Assembly (NCBI RefSeq): GCF_022601675.1
Contig: NZ_JAKVIL010000010.1
Coordinates: 1 to 64,000, forward strand
Direction: 5' to 3'
DNA length: 64,000 nucleotides
From: Ancylobacter gelatini
GTDB lineage: Bacteria > Pseudomonadota > Alphaproteobacteria > Rhizobiales > Xanthobacteraceae
The notes beneath the pieces are model-generated. The model ran no database searches, was not told the DNA's origin, and worked only from the letters and a program-made list of their open reading frames with translations. Made by a program: the position numbers and the translations under genes. Of the stretch, positions 11,668 to 21,566 are shown in pieces. The first letter of the stretch is position 1, and every line of letters starts with the position of its first letter.

Positions 11668-13878
11668 ATGCGCACTGCATGGGTTACCGGCTTGTGGGCG
11701 ATAGCCTCGATCGTGGTGGTGCTGTTGATCACCCTTCCGATCAGCCTGCAGGCACACCTGATCGCCGGCTGCATCGTCGTGTGCGCGATCGTCCTGCTGA
11801 AGACTTTCGGACCGCCCGTCGGCGTGTTCCGCATGATCGCGCTCGCGCTCGGCACCGCCGTCGTGCTGCGCTACGTCTACTGGCGCACCACCAGCACCAT
11901 TCCGCCGATCAGCCAGATCGAGGACTTCATTCCTGGCTTCATGCTCTACCTCGCTGAAATGTATAGCGTTTTCATGCTATTCCTCAGCCTGTTCGTGGTG
12001 TCCTCGCCGATGCCGATACGATCGGCGCCGCCGATCCCGGCCGATGACACCCCGACCGTGGACGTGTTCATCCCGACCTATAACGAGCCCAAGGACCTGC
12101 TGATCACCACCGTGGCGGCGGCCAAGGGCATGGACTACCCGGCCGACAAGCTCACCATCTGGCTGCTGGACGACGGCGGCACCGACCAGAAATGCGAGCA
12201 GAACGACCCCGGCAAGGCGCTGGAGGCACAGACCCGGCGGCGGGAGCTTCAGCAGCTCTGCGCGGATTTCGGCGTCAATTATCTCACGCGCGCGCGCAAC
12301 GAGCACGCCAAGGCCGGCAATCTCAACAACGGCCTCGAACATTCCACCAGCGACCTGGTGGTGGTGTTCGACGCCGACCATGTTCCCGCCCGCACCTTCC
12401 TGCAGGAAACGGTCGGCTATTTCTGCGAGATGGACAATCTGTTCCTGGTGCAGACGCCGCACTTCTTCATCAATCCCGACCCGCTCGAACGCAACATCGA
12501 CACCTTCGCCTACATGCAGTCCGAGAACGAGATGTTCTACGGCATCATCCAGCGCGGCCTGGACAAGTGGGACGCGGCGTTCTTCTGCGGCTCGGCGGCG
12601 GTGCTCAGCCGCAAGGCGCTCAAGGAAACCGACGGCTTCAGCGGCATCACCATCACCGAGGATTGCGAGACCGCGCTCGGCCTGCACGCCAAGGGCTGGC
12701 ACTCGGTCTATGTCGAGAAGCCGCTGATCGCCGGCCTGCAGCCCGACAGCTTCGCCAGCTTCATCGGCCAGCGCTCGCGCTGGGCGCAGGGCATGATGCA
12801 GATCCTGCGCTTCCACTTCCCGCCCTTCAAGCGCGGCCTGAAGCTGGAGCAGCGCCTGAGCTACTGTTCCTCCGTGCTGTTCTGGCTGTTTCCCTATGCG
12901 CGCCTGATGTTCCTGGTCTCGCCGCTGTTCTACCTGTTCTTCGGCCTCGAAATCTTCAACGCCTCCGGCGCAGAGTTCATGGCCTACACCACGACCTACA
13001 TGCTGGTGAACCTGCTCATCCAGAACTACCTCTATGGCAAGTATCGCTGGCCATGGGTGTCGGAACTCTACGAGTATATCCAGTCGATCTACCTGTTCCC
13101 GGCGCTGCTCGCCGTGATCGCGAACCCGCACAAGCCGACCTTCAACGTGACGGCGAAGGGCGAAAACATGGGCGAGAGCCGGGTGTCGGAGATCGGGCGG
13201 CCGTTCTTCATCATCTACGGCATCCTCATCCTCGGCGTGGTGGTGACAGTCTACCGCCTGCTGACCGAGCCCTACAATGCCGACGTCATCATCGTGGTCG
13301 GCTGCTGGAACCTGCTCAACATCCTGTTCATCGGCTGCGCGCTCGGCGTGGTGTCGGAGCGCGCCAATCGCCGCCGCACCCACCGCGTGAATCTGCTGCG
13401 CCGCTGCGAGATCATCATCAACGGGCTGATCTATCCCTCGATGCTGGAAGACGGCTCGGTCGGCGGCGCGCGCATCCGCGTGAACCCCAATCTCGGCCTG
13501 CCGGAAATCGAGCGCGGCATGCACGCCCTGCTGCGCTTCGTCCCGGAAGCCTCCGACATCACCATCGACACGCTGCCCATGGCGGTGCGCAACGTGGAAC
13601 GCGACGATGCCGGCCTGGTGCTGGGCTGCGAGTTCCAGCCCGAGGCGCCCATGCATCACCGGCTGGTCGCGGACCTGATCTTCGCCAATGCCGATGAATG
13701 GAAGAAATTCCAGGACGCCCGACGCGTGAACCCCGGCGTGCTGCTCGGCACCATCCGCTTCGTGCGCATGGCGATCTACCACACGTTCCGTGGCCTGTCC
13801 TACATGTTGCAGCTCCACAATGTATGGCGGAGCCGGCGCCGGAGCGCCGCGCTCACCCCGGCCAAACGCGGATCATGA
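11668..13878 (+). CDS. bcsA: cellulose synthase catalytic subunit (UDP-forming)
   Basis: Inner-membrane family 2 glycosyltransferase that polymerises UDP-glucose and extrudes the glucan. The protein is 736 aa. Catalytic residues are visible: DDG at 168-170, DAD at 235-237, FFCGS at 306-310, TED at 330-332 and the acceptor motif QxxRW at 368-372. The gating-loop FNVT lies at about 492. N-terminal and C-terminal blocks of hydrophobic helices flank the GT domain. The PilZ domain is intact, with RxxxR at 569-573 and DxSxxG at 595-600, so activation by cyclic di-GMP is expected. The stop overlaps the bcsB start (ATGA), indicating translational coupling. Confidence 0.97.
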   Translation: MRTAWVTGLWAIASIVVVLLITLPISLQAHLIAGCIVVCAIVLLKTFGPPVGVFRMIALALGTAVVLRYVYWRTTSTIPPISQIEDFIPGFMLYLAEMYSVFMLFLSLFVVSSPMPIRSAPPIPADDTPTVDVFIPTYNEPKDLLITTVAAAKGMDYPADKLTIWLLDDGGTDQKCEQNDPGKALEAQTRRRELQQLCADFGVNYLTRARNEHAKAGNLNNGLEHSTSDLVVVFDADHVPARTFLQETVGYFCEMDNLFLVQTPHFFINPDPLERNIDTFAYMQSENEMFYGIIQRGLDKWDAAFFCGSAAVLSRKALKETDGFSGITITEDCETALGLHAKGWHSVYVEKPLIAGLQPDSFASFIGQRSRWAQGMMQILRFHFPPFKRGLKLEQRLSYCSSVLFWLFPYARLMFLVSPLFYLFFGLEIFNASGAEFMAYTTTYMLVNLLIQNYLYGKYRWPWVSELYEYIQSIYLFPALLAVIANPHKPTFNVTAKGENMGESRVSEIGRPFFIIYGILILGVVVTVYRLLTEPYNADVIIVVGCWNLLNILFIGCALGVVSERANRRRTHRVNLLRRCEIIINGLIYPSMLEDGSVGGARIRVNPNLGLPEIERGMHALLRFVPEASDITIDTLPMAVRNVERDDAGLVLGCEFQPEAPMHHRLVADLIFANADEWKKFQDARRVNPGVLLGTIRFVRMAIYHTFRGLSYMLQLHNVWRSRRRSAALTPAKRGS

Positions 13879-16682
13879 CCATGCGCGCTCTTTCCTCGAT
13901 CGCCGCGATCGGGCTGGCGATCCTGTCCGTCCCGTCCCTGTCGCTCGGTCCGGCCATCGCCCAGCAGGGCATTTCCGCCGGCCAGGGCACGGGGTCGCTG
14001 TTTCAGATGACGCCGCCCCTCCCCGGCGGCTCGTCCAGCACCCCCGCGCCCAGCTCCGGGACCTCGATCTCGACCTCGACCGGAGCCGCCGCGACGCCGG
14101 CCCCCCTCGAGCCCGCGAGCCCGACCGCGCGGCCCTCGACGGCCGGCACCTATAATTACGTGCCGGCGACCTCCTCGCCGGGCACGGCGGCCAATCCGCC
14201 GACCACCACGGTGCGCGCGCCTGAGGCTCCGGTGACCGGGCTGACCCCGTCGTCCCCGCAGATGGCGCAGACCCAGGCGCCCGCCCCCGCCGTCAGCGGC
14301 GGCACATCCGGCGCCCCGGCGGCGAGCGACAGCGCCGGCAGCCCGCCGGCGGCGGCCTCGAATGTCGATCCGTTCCAGATGCGCCCGGGCCAGCCGGCCC
14401 CGCGCGCCGCCATCCGGCCGGTCGACACCACGCCGCGCCCGCCGAGCCGGCCCGACCGATTCATCATTCCCCAGCAGCGGATGATCTTCGCCGGCGAAAT
14501 CTCGTCGCGCTCCTGGACCATCTTCATGTCCGAGGACGAGGCGCAGCGCGCCAGCGGCTTCCTGCTGAGCTACCTGAACTCGGTTCTGGTGATGCCGGAG
14601 ACCTCGCGCATCCGCGTCACCATCAACGGCCAGACCATCGTGGAATCGCCACTCGCCTCCTCGCAGGAGCCCGCCAGGTTGCAGGTACCGATGCGCCGCG
14701 GGACGCTGAGGGCCGGGGCGAACCTGATCCGCGTCGACGTGGTCCAGCGCCACCGCACCGATTGCGCGGTCACCGCGACCTATGAGCTGTGGACCGAGAT
14801 CAACAATGAGGGCAGCGGCATCACCTTCGACGGCGGCGCGCCGGCCCTGGTCGGCGGGCTCGACAGCCTGCCGGCGGTGGGCTTCGACGAGAAGGGCGTG
14901 ACCACGATTCGTGTTGTCACGCCGGGTCCGATCGAGGGCGGTGGCTCCTCGCGCGTGCTGCGCGTGGTGCAGGGCCTGTCGGTGCGTGGCCTCTTCCCCA
15001 ATCCCTCCGTCGTCATCGCCGACGGCACGCCCGGCACGGCGCCTCCGGGCACGCTGACCGTGGTGGTCGGCTCGGCTTCCGAACTGCCGCGCCTCATGGC
15101 CTCGGTGCCGGCGGAAGCCCGCCAGCGTCCGATCACCAGCTTCGTCAAGGATGAGCGCCTCGGCGCCCCCACCTTGCTGATCTCCGGCCCGAGCGCTTCG
15201 GATGTCGACCGCGCCATCGACCGGTTGAACAATGTCTCGATCGAGCAGACCGACGCGGTGAACACCTCGACCCGGTGGTCGCCCAACGCGCCGCTGTTCA
15301 CCGGCGCGCGCACGGTGCGCTTCTCCGATCTCGGCATTCCCACGCAGGAATTCTCCGGCCGCCGTTTCCGCGCCGAGTTCCAGATCGCGCTCCCGCCGGA
15401 CTTCTTCGCCGAAGCCTATGGCAATGCCTCGCTGTTCCTTGACGCCGCCTTCACCGGCGTGGTGCGCCAGGGCAGCCATGTCGACCTCTATGTGAACCAG
15501 CAGATCGCCTCCAACCTGCCGATCACCAAGCGCGGCGGCGGGCTGTTCGAGCACCAGCGCATGCAGGTGCCGCTCCGCAATTTCCGGCCCGGCATCAACC
15601 GGCTGTTCCTGGAAGTGATCCTCGACACGGAATCGGATGCGCGCTGCCTGCCCGGCGCCACGCTGCCGGCGGACAACCGCTTCGTGCTGTTCGATTCCAG
15701 CGAGTTCTCGATGGACAACTTCGCCCGGATCGGCCGCGTGCCGAATCTCGCGGCGCTCACCGCCGATGCCTTCCCCTACAGCCTCGACGGCAGCCCGGTC
15801 GCGGTGGTGCTCGCCCGGCCGGACTCGGCCACGCTCTCGGCCGCCGCCACGCTGATGTCGCGCCTCGCGCTCTCCAACGGCGCGCCGCTGCCGATGGACG
15901 CCTCCCCGGCCTCGGTGACGCTCGGCGAGCGCAACGCGATCTTCGTCGGCGGCATCGACCAGATTTCCAGCGCCGTGCTGGAACAGGTCGGCATTTCCGA
16001 ATCCACCCGCGCCAACTGGGTGGTCTCGGTCGGCGACGAGGCCTCGGGCGATACGTCCAGCGAGAATTACGACAACGTGCTGGCCGGCTTCCGCAGCCGC
16101 CAGAGCACGGCCGCGCAGTTGAGCGTGCCGAGCGAGCATCCCAACCTTGCCAACACCCCGGAGGTGTACGACCGCTGGCGCGACAGCGTGCAGGGCAAGG
16201 GCGGGCTTTATGCGATTGCGGAGGGCTTCGAGGGCTGGCTGCAGCGCACCTTCTCGATCGGCTTCGAATCGCTGCGCATCCAGGAAGGCCGGCGCACGCT
16301 CTACGAACCGCCCCCGCGCACCTCGGTGCTGATGGCCCAGGGCAACAGCACCAATGGCGAGAGCACATGGACGCTGGTCGCCGGCCGCACGGCCGAGACG
16401 CTGGCCGCCGCCATGCCGCGCTTCACCTCCGACAATGTGTGGAACCGCATCGGCGGGCAGACGGTCGCCTATCAGTCCTCCAGCGGCGAAGTGGAACGGC
16501 GCGACATCGCGTCATTCCGGCTCATCATCACGCAGCCGCTCGGCTTCTCCAATGTGCGCATGATCGCGGCCAACTGGTTCTCGACCAATATCGTGCCCTA
16601 CGCCCTGATCCTGATGATCACCGGCATGGTCCTCGGCATCGCCACCACTTTCCTGCTCCACCGACTCGGGCGCCCCACATGA
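13875..16682 (+). CDS. bcsB: cellulose synthase periplasmic subunit BcsB
   Basis: Periplasmic, membrane-anchored partner of BcsA, needed to stabilise the synthase and guide the glucan. The protein is 935 aa from the ATG that overlaps the bcsA stop (ATGA at 13875-13878); a second ATG two codons later is an alternative. It has a signal peptide (ending near GPAIAQQ), then about 170 residues rich in Pro, Ala, Ser and Thr, then the beta-rich BcsB body. The C-terminal hydrophobic helix (IVPYALILMITGMVLGIATTF) is the membrane anchor that docks on BcsA. The Pro/Ser/Thr-rich insert makes it longer than the usual 750-800 residues. Its stop overlaps bcsZ. Confidence 0.93.
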   Translation: MTMRALSSIAAIGLAILSVPSLSLGPAIAQQGISAGQGTGSLFQMTPPLPGGSSSTPAPSSGTSISTSTGAAATPAPLEPASPTARPSTAGTYNYVPATSSPGTAANPPTTTVRAPEAPVTGLTPSSPQMAQTQAPAPAVSGGTSGAPAASDSAGSPPAAASNVDPFQMRPGQPAPRAAIRPVDTTPRPPSRPDRFIIPQQRMIFAGEISSRSWTIFMSEDEAQRASGFLLSYLNSVLVMPETSRIRVTINGQTIVESPLASSQEPARLQVPMRRGTLRAGANLIRVDVVQRHRTDCAVTATYELWTEINNEGSGITFDGGAPALVGGLDSLPAVGFDEKGVTTIRVVTPGPIEGGGSSRVLRVVQGLSVRGLFPNPSVVIADGTPGTAPPGTLTVVVGSASELPRLMASVPAEARQRPITSFVKDERLGAPTLLISGPSASDVDRAIDRLNNVSIEQTDAVNTSTRWSPNAPLFTGARTVRFSDLGIPTQEFSGRRFRAEFQIALPPDFFAEAYGNASLFLDAAFTGVVRQGSHVDLYVNQQIASNLPITKRGGGLFEHQRMQVPLRNFRPGINRLFLEVILDTESDARCLPGATLPADNRFVLFDSSEFSMDNFARIGRVPNLAALTADAFPYSLDGSPVAVVLARPDSATLSAAATLMSRLALSNGAPLPMDASPASVTLGERNAIFVGGIDQISSAVLEQVGISESTRANWVVSVGDEASGDTSSENYDNVLAGFRSRQSTAAQLSVPSEHPNLANTPEVYDRWRDSVQGKGGLYAIAEGFEGWLQRTFSIGFESLRIQEGRRTLYEPPPRTSVLMAQGNSTNGESTWTLVAGRTAETLAAAMPRFTSDNVWNRIGGQTVAYQSSSGEVERRDIASFRLIITQPLGFSNVRMIAANWFSTNIVPYALILMITGMVLGIATTFLLHRLGRPT

Positions 16683-17737
16683 AGTTGAACCTGCTGGCCA
16701 GCCTTTTTCTATTGCTCGCATGCGGGATACTTCCAGTGAAAGCGCAGAACTCCACGACGCCGGTCCCCCCGGAGGCGTGGGAGGCGTACAAGGCGGCCTT
16801 CGTCGACCAGACCGGACGGGTCATCGACACCGCCAATGGCAGCATCAGCCATAGCGAAAGCCAAGGTTATGGCATGTTGCTGGCTTTTTTAGCTGGCGAC
16901 CGAGGTGGTTTCGAGCGTATTTGGAGCTTCACGCGCACTGAATTACTGATTCGCGACGATGGGCTGGTGGCATGGCGTTGGGATCCGAATTCGACGCCTC
17001 ATGTGACAGACGTCAACGCTGCGAGCGATGGCGATCTGTTGATATCCTATGCTCTGGCGCGGGCCGGCCGCGCCTGGGGGCATCAGCCTTATCTGGACAG
17101 CGCACAGAAGATCGCGCGCGCGATCGGCAAAGCACTGGTGATACGCGACGGAAACCGCCTCATCTTGCTTCCCGGCGTCACCGGCTTTTCTGTCAGGGAC
17201 CGCAAAGACGGCCCTATACTGAATCTATCCTACTGGATCTTCGAGACATTTCCGGTGATGGCGCAGCTTGCGCCGGAAACCGACTGGCCGACCTTGAGCA
17301 ATACCGGGCTGGAACTTCTGCGGCAGGCACAGCTTGGCCCGGCAAAGCTTCAGCCGGACTGGATTTCGGCACCGGCTGGGGGGTCGGTGGTGGCGGCGGA
17401 GGGCTTCCCCGCCGTGTTTGGTTACAATTCGTTAAGGATATCTCTTTACCTTTTGCGGGCAGGGATAAGAGACACGGAGATACTGGAATCGTACCGCCGG
17501 AGCTGGTTGGTCGAGAATGGGGGCAGCCCCGCGATCGTCGACATCGCCACCGGAAAGGTCTTGGAGCAACTCACCGATCCGGGATACCGGATGCTCGGTG
17601 CGTCGCTCGCATGCGCGCTGGATTCAGCGCCGATTCCCGTGGATCTGCGACGGTTTGAGCCCACGCTCTATTACCCGTCGACGTTGTTCTTGTTGAGTTG
17701 GGCACTGGTAGCGGAGAGATATCCGAGATGTCTTTGA
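16679..17737 (+). CDS. bcsZ: periplasmic endo-1,4-beta-glucanase BcsZ (GH8)
   Basis: Family 8 glycoside hydrolase that trims cellulose during synthesis. The protein is 352 aa with a signal peptide cut near VKAQ. The GH8 catalytic glutamate lies in HSESQGYGM at about residue 60 and the aspartate region is NAASDGDLLI. The start at 16679 overlaps the bcsB stop (ATGA), and its own end overlaps the next gene by 10 bp. Codon use differs from both neighbours: AGG, ATA, CTA, TTA, AGA, CTT and TCT codons are common, for instance at 17425-17490. This could mean separate ancestry or selection for low translation. Function is not in doubt. Confidence 0.93.
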   Translation: MKLNLLASLFLLLACGILPVKAQNSTTPVPPEAWEAYKAAFVDQTGRVIDTANGSISHSESQGYGMLLAFLAGDRGGFERIWSFTRTELLIRDDGLVAWRWDPNSTPHVTDVNAASDGDLLISYALARAGRAWGHQPYLDSAQKIARAIGKALVIRDGNRLILLPGVTGFSVRDRKDGPILNLSYWIFETFPVMAQLAPETDWPTLSNTGLELLRQAQLGPAKLQPDWISAPAGGSVVAAEGFPAVFGYNSLRISLYLLRAGIRDTEILESYRRSWLVENGGSPAIVDIATGKVLEQLTDPGYRMLGASLACALDSAPIPVDLRRFEPTLYYPSTLFLLSWALVAERYPRCL

Positions 17738-20073
17738 AGAGAGCCGCTTTGCTGGTCTTGCTCGGGGGCGCCGTCGTTCCCGCGATTGCTCAGCAAATCG
17801 ATCTCCCCGGCAGCTCCGGCACCACTCCCGCCACAGGTTCCAACGCCGCGACCCGCGCGGCCCGCGCCAAGGTCGACGAAACCGCTCTTCGCTATTTCGC
17901 CTCCCAGGGCGACACCCGCCGCCTTGAGGCCGAAATCGGCCGCCTGCGCGCGCTCTATCCCGACTGGTCCCCTCCCGCCGATCTGTTCGGTCCGCAGACC
18001 GACACCGAGCTGGAGCACATGTGGAAGCTCTACACGGACGGCAAGTACAGCGACGTGCGCAGCGCCATCGCCGCGCGGCAGGCCGCCGACCCGTCCTGGG
18101 ACCCACCGGCCGACCTGATCGCCCGGCTCGACGAATCGGAAACCCGTCGCCGGCTCATCAATGCGTCCGACGCCAGCCAGTGGTCGACCGTGCTGCGGCT
18201 CGCCACGGACACACCGGCCGTGCTGACCTGCCAGAATATCGACCTGCTGTGGCGGGTGGCCGAGGCCTTCGCCAAGACCGAGCAGATGACGCGCTCGATC
18301 GATGCCTTCACCTACATCCTGACCAATTGCAACGACACCAATGAGCGCCTGGCCACCCTGCAGAAGGCCATGCCGCTGTTGAACGACGACCAGCTCAAGG
18401 GCCTGCTGGCGCTGGAGCGCAAGGATGCCGAGGGCAAGCCGGAATTCGCCTCGCTGCGCGACGAACTGATCCGCCGCCGCATGGGCGCCGCTGCGGCGAA
18501 CCCGGAATTCACGGTTCCCGACGACGACATCAAGCGGATGGAGGCCCTCTCCAAGCAATCCGATGCGCCGGGCGATCCGCTGCTGCTGGGCTGGTACCTG
18601 TTCCGCCATGACGAGGCGGCGCGTTCGCTCGAATGGTTCAAGCTGGCGCTCGACCGCAAGGGCGGACCCAAGTCTGCCGAAGGTTACGTGCTGGCGCTGA
18701 ACTTCCTCGGCCGCGCGCTCGAGGCCGAGCCGATCGCCTATGAGTGGAAGGATTCGGCGCCCGAGAACAACAAGGCCTATCTCGACGTCGTCATCAGCCT
18801 GCTGACCGCCGACCCGCCGCCGGTGCTGGACGAGATCGTGCTCAGCCGCTTCTCGCCCGTGGTGGTGCGTGACAAATACGTGCCCGGCGCGCAGGGCCTG
18901 GGCTGGTACGCCTACAATACCGGGCAGATCCCGACCGCGCAGGCCTGGTTCCAGACCGCGCTGCAGTGGGACCCCAATGACGAGCCGTCCGCCTATGGCC
19001 TGGCGCTGACCTATTGGCGCACGCAGGACATGGCCCGCCTCAACACCATCGTGCAGACCTGGGGCCCCCGCTCCGAGCGCATCGTGGCGCTGGTGGACCC
19101 GGTGGTGCGGGCGCGGCTCGAGGCGCAGAACCTGCCGAACATGGCGCTCGGCTCGTTCACCGATCCGCTGGTGGCCGCCGCTGCCCGCCTGACGCCGCCG
19201 CCGATGAACACGCTGGGCGTGATGACGCCGGTGCAGCCGGCCGCGCGCGGCTATGTCCGCACGCCCACGCCGCAATATCTCACCCCGGCCCCGGGCGTGA
19301 ACCCGCTGGTCGCCCCCGGCACCGCCGTCGGCCCGATGTCCTATGCACCGACGGCCCAGCCGCAGATGGCGGCGCAGCCCTTCGTCCAGACCCCCGGCCT
19401 CGCCAATCAGGGCTTCGTGCCGGTGCCGACCGCCGCGAACCAGCCGGTCCAGCGCTCCTATGCCGCTCCGGCGGTGACTCCGGTCGAGTATCGGCAGGAA
19501 GTCGCCGCTCCCGCGCCACGCCGGCGCGCGGCGACCCCGCGTCGCGCCTCCTCATCAGCCTCTGCGGCTTCCTCGGGCGGCGGCGGTTCGGCCGGCTCGG
19601 CGGTGGCGCGCGGCTGGCGGCTGATGGACCTTAACCGTCCGATCGAAGCGGTGCGCGAGTTCGACTACGCCATCAAATACGGCTCGGCCAAGGATGCCGA
19701 GGATGCCGCCTACGGCAAGTCCCTGGCCTATATGCGCAAGGGCATGACCAATGCGGCACAGATCGCCTCGCTGGAAGCGCCGCAGAATCCGCGCCGCTCC
19801 ATGCAGCTCACCGGCGACCTGCTCGCCCAGCAGGCCCTGGTCGCCTACAAGGACGAGCGCTATGTCGAGGCGCTCATCGCGCTCGACGAGCGCAGCCGCA
19901 TCGCGCCTGAGCAGCAGGACCTGATGATGCTGCGCGCGTGGTCCTACTACAACATCAACGACATCCAGTCGGCGAACCGCATCTTCAAGGCACTCGCCGC
20001 GCAGGGCAATATGGACGCCCAGCAGGGCGTGAACGCCGTCATCGGTCGCAACCGCCGTCTCGGCTATTACTGA
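17728..20073 (+). CDS. bcsK: TPR-repeat periplasmic cellulose-operon protein (BcsK-like)
   Basis: A 781-aa exported protein: signal peptide ([22 protein letters not shown]), then a helical repeat region of about 430 residues with TPR character (for example [20 protein letters not shown]), a low-complexity Pro/Ala/Thr linker at about 490-630, and a short C-terminal TPR block ([20 protein letters not shown]). The start at 17728 overlaps bcsZ by 10 bp. BcsC proteins exceed 1100 residues and end in an outer-membrane beta-barrel; this protein has no barrel. Its place and make-up fit the BcsK-type subunit described for alphaproteobacterial operons. A role as periplasmic scaffold is inferred. Its 3' end overlaps the convergent hxlR-type gene by 7 bp. 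Confidence 0.75.
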   Translation: MSLKRAALLVLLGGAVVPAIAQQIDLPGSSGTTPATGSNAATRAARAKVDETALRYFASQGDTRRLEAEIGRLRALYPDWSPPADLFGPQTDTELEHMWKLYTDGKYSDVRSAIAARQAADPSWDPPADLIARLDESETRRRLINASDASQWSTVLRLATDTPAVLTCQNIDLLWRVAEAFAKTEQMTRSIDAFTYILTNCNDTNERLATLQKAMPLLNDDQLKGLLALERKDAEGKPEFASLRDELIRRRMGAAAANPEFTVPDDDIKRMEALSKQSDAPGDPLLLGWYLFRHDEAARSLEWFKLALDRKGGPKSAEGYVLALNFLGRALEAEPIAYEWKDSAPENNKAYLDVVISLLTADPPPVLDEIVLSRFSPVVVRDKYVPGAQGLGWYAYNTGQIPTAQAWFQTALQWDPNDEPSAYGLALTYWRTQDMARLNTIVQTWGPRSERIVALVDPVVRARLEAQNLPNMALGSFTDPLVAAAARLTPPPMNTLGVMTPVQPAARGYVRTPTPQYLTPAPGVNPLVAPGTAVGPMSYAPTAQPQMAAQPFVQTPGLANQGFVPVPTAANQPVQRSYAAPAVTPVEYRQEVAAPAPRRRAATPRRASSSASAASSGGGGSAGSAVARGWRLMDLNRPIEAVREFDYAIKYGSAKDAEDAAYGKSLAYMRKGMTNAAQIASLEAPQNPRRSMQLTGDLLAQQALVAYKDERYVEALIALDERSRIAPEQQDLMMLRAWSYYNINDIQSANRIFKALAAQGNMDAQQGVNAVIGRNRRLGYY

Positions 20074-20492
20074 GCCGGCGTCACGTCTGCCGCGCGCGCG
20101 CTTTCCGGCGGCGCGGCGCCCGCCTCCTGCGCAGTCGCATAGCGCCGCCGCGCGGCTTTTACCGCCTCATGATGCCCGTTCGCCCAGGCGATGAGCCCGC
20201 GCAGCGGCACGATCAACGAACGGCCGAGATCGGTCAGCTCATAATCCACGCGCGGCGGGATGGTCGGATAGACGGTGCGCAGGACGAGACCGTCCGCCTC
20301 CAGATGCCGCAGCGTCTGCGCCAGCATGCGCTGGGATATGTCCGGGATCGCCCGGCGCAGCACGCTGAAGCGCCGCGTGCCGCCCTCCAGCTCGCTCAGC
20401 ACCAGAACCGTCCAGCGGTCGCCGATCCGGTCCAGCACGTCGCGGATCGGGCACAGCTCCTGCAGCTCATATGTCGCGCGATCGACCAGCAT
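20067..20492 (-). CDS. HxlR-family transcriptional regulator (YtfH/QorR-like)
   Basis: A 141-aa winged-helix regulator. The start at 20492 is preferred because it has GGGAGAGG 3 nt upstream-spaced and gives the family N-terminus with the conserved cysteine ([26 protein letters not shown]). The HTH core [29 protein letters not shown] is recognisable by its landmarks [10 protein letters not shown] and LEADGLV. Family members sense quinones, aldehydes or oxidants through the cysteine. It diverges from a QorB-like reductase, the same arrangement as ytfH-ytfG in Escherichia coli, so it probably represses that gene. A TTACT-N7-AGTAA palindrome lies between them. Confidence 0.9.
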   Translation of the reverse strand: MLVDRATYELQELCPIRDVLDRIGDRWTVLVLSELEGGTRRFSVLRRAIPDISQRMLAQTLRHLEADGLVLRTVYPTIPPRVDYELTDLGRSLIVPLRGLIAWANGHHEAVKAARRRYATAQEAGAAPPESARAADVTPAQ

Positions 20493-20592
20493 CGCCTCTC
20501 CCTTTCTCACGCGTGACGGCGTGTGCCGGTTACTCCCGGCATACCGAGGCACTTCAAAAACCCTTCTTGCGCGCTCGGTTACGATTTGCATC

Positions 20593-20609
20593 TTACTCTC
20601 ATAAAGTAA
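20593..20609. promoter_or_regulatory. candidate HxlR operator
   Basis: TTACTCTCATAAAGTAA is an inverted repeat of 5-bp arms around 7 nt. It lies 50 bp upstream of the reductase start and 101 bp upstream of the regulator start. An outer pair, CGGTTAC at 20576-20582 and GTAACCG at 20606-20612, adds symmetry. TTAC/GTAA half-sites are common for HxlR regulators of this type. Confidence 0.55.
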
Positions 20610-20658
20610 CCGGCGACAGTCTCTTCCACCGCTGCCGCCCTGACATGGGACGCATGCA

Positions 20659-21513
20659 ATGATCGTCATCACCGCCGCCAGCGGCAAGCTGGGCGCCGCC
20701 CTCGCCGACAAGCTCGCCGCGCGCGGCCTCGCCACGCAGGTCCGCCTTGCCGTCCGCTCCCCGGAAAAGCTCGCAGCGCGCACGGAGCAGGGCTTCGAGG
20801 TCGTCGCCGCCGATTACGAGGATGCCGGCAGCCTGAAGGCCGCCTTCGCCGGCGCCGACGTCGCTCTGCTCATCTCCGGCGTGGGCCCGAACGAGGTCCG
20901 CATCCGCCAGCACCACAACGCCATCGAGGCCGCCAGGGCCGCCGGCGTGACGCGCCTCGTCTACACCAGCGCCACCAACCCGGTCGCCGCCAGCCGGTTC
21001 GACTGGGCGGCCGCCCATGAGGCGACCGAGGCGGAATTGAGGGCGTCCGGTCTCGCCTGGACCATCCTGCGCGACAATTCATACTTCGCGAACAACGACC
21101 CGCTGTTCGCCGATGCGGTGAAGAACGGCGTTCTGCCCTTCCCCGGCATCGAGGCCAAGGTCGCCTATGTCAGCCACGACGATGTGGCTGACGCGCTGGT
21201 CGCCGCCGTCACCGGCACTGGCTATGACAACAAGATCTATGAGATTGCCGGTTCGGCGGCCTATAGCGCGGTCGACCTCGCGGCCCTGCTCACCGAACTG
21301 ACCGGCCGCAGGGTGGACGCGCTCGACGTGCCGGTGAAAGCGTTCGAGGACCAGTTCCTCGCCATGGGCCTGCCGGACTGGGTGGCCAGCGGCGTCGCCA
21401 GCTTCTATGCCGCGCTCGGCGCCGGCGAATATGCGCAGGTCTCCGGCGATGTGGAGCGGCTCGCCGGCCGCCCCTCGACCCCGGCCCGCGCCTATCTCAA
21501 GGCATTCGCCTGA
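20659..21513 (+). CDS. NAD(P)-binding NmrA/QorB-like oxidoreductase
   Basis: A 284-aa atypical SDR. The N-terminus [19 protein letters not shown] holds the glycine-rich NAD(P) loop, and a [10 protein letters not shown] segment suits NADP binding. The Tyr of the SDR catalytic site is not in the usual YxxxK setting ([14 protein letters not shown]), as is normal for QorB/YtfG. Related enzymes reduce quinones with NADPH. Divergence from an HxlR regulator supports a role in quinone or electrophile detoxification. Physiological substrate unknown. Confidence 0.85.
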   Translation: MIVITAASGKLGAALADKLAARGLATQVRLAVRSPEKLAARTEQGFEVVAADYEDAGSLKAAFAGADVALLISGVGPNEVRIRQHHNAIEAARAAGVTRLVYTSATNPVAASRFDWAAAHEATEAELRASGLAWTILRDNSYFANNDPLFADAVKNGVLPFPGIEAKVAYVSHDDVADALVAAVTGTGYDNKIYEIAGSAAYSAVDLAALLTELTGRRVDALDVPVKAFEDQFLAMGLPDWVASGVASFYAALGAGEYAQVSGDVERLAGRPSTPARAYLKAFA

Positions 21514-21514
21514 C

Positions 21515-21566
21515 AAGCAGCCCGGTCCTCAACGTATCTAACCCTCACATGGGGCCGGGCTGCTTT
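21515..21566. terminator. shared inverted repeat between convergent genes
   Basis: AAGCAGCCCGG at 21515-21525 and CCGGGCTGCTT at 21555-21565 are perfect 11-bp complements with a 29-nt loop, followed by TTT rightwards. The right arm lies inside the last codons of the LysR gene. Probably a bidirectional terminator for the reductase and the regulator. Confidence 0.5.

Noticed and set aside
17698..20073. Identity as BcsC cellulose exporter
   Set aside because: The protein is too short and has no C-terminal beta-barrel; only TPR-like repeats and a linker are seen.
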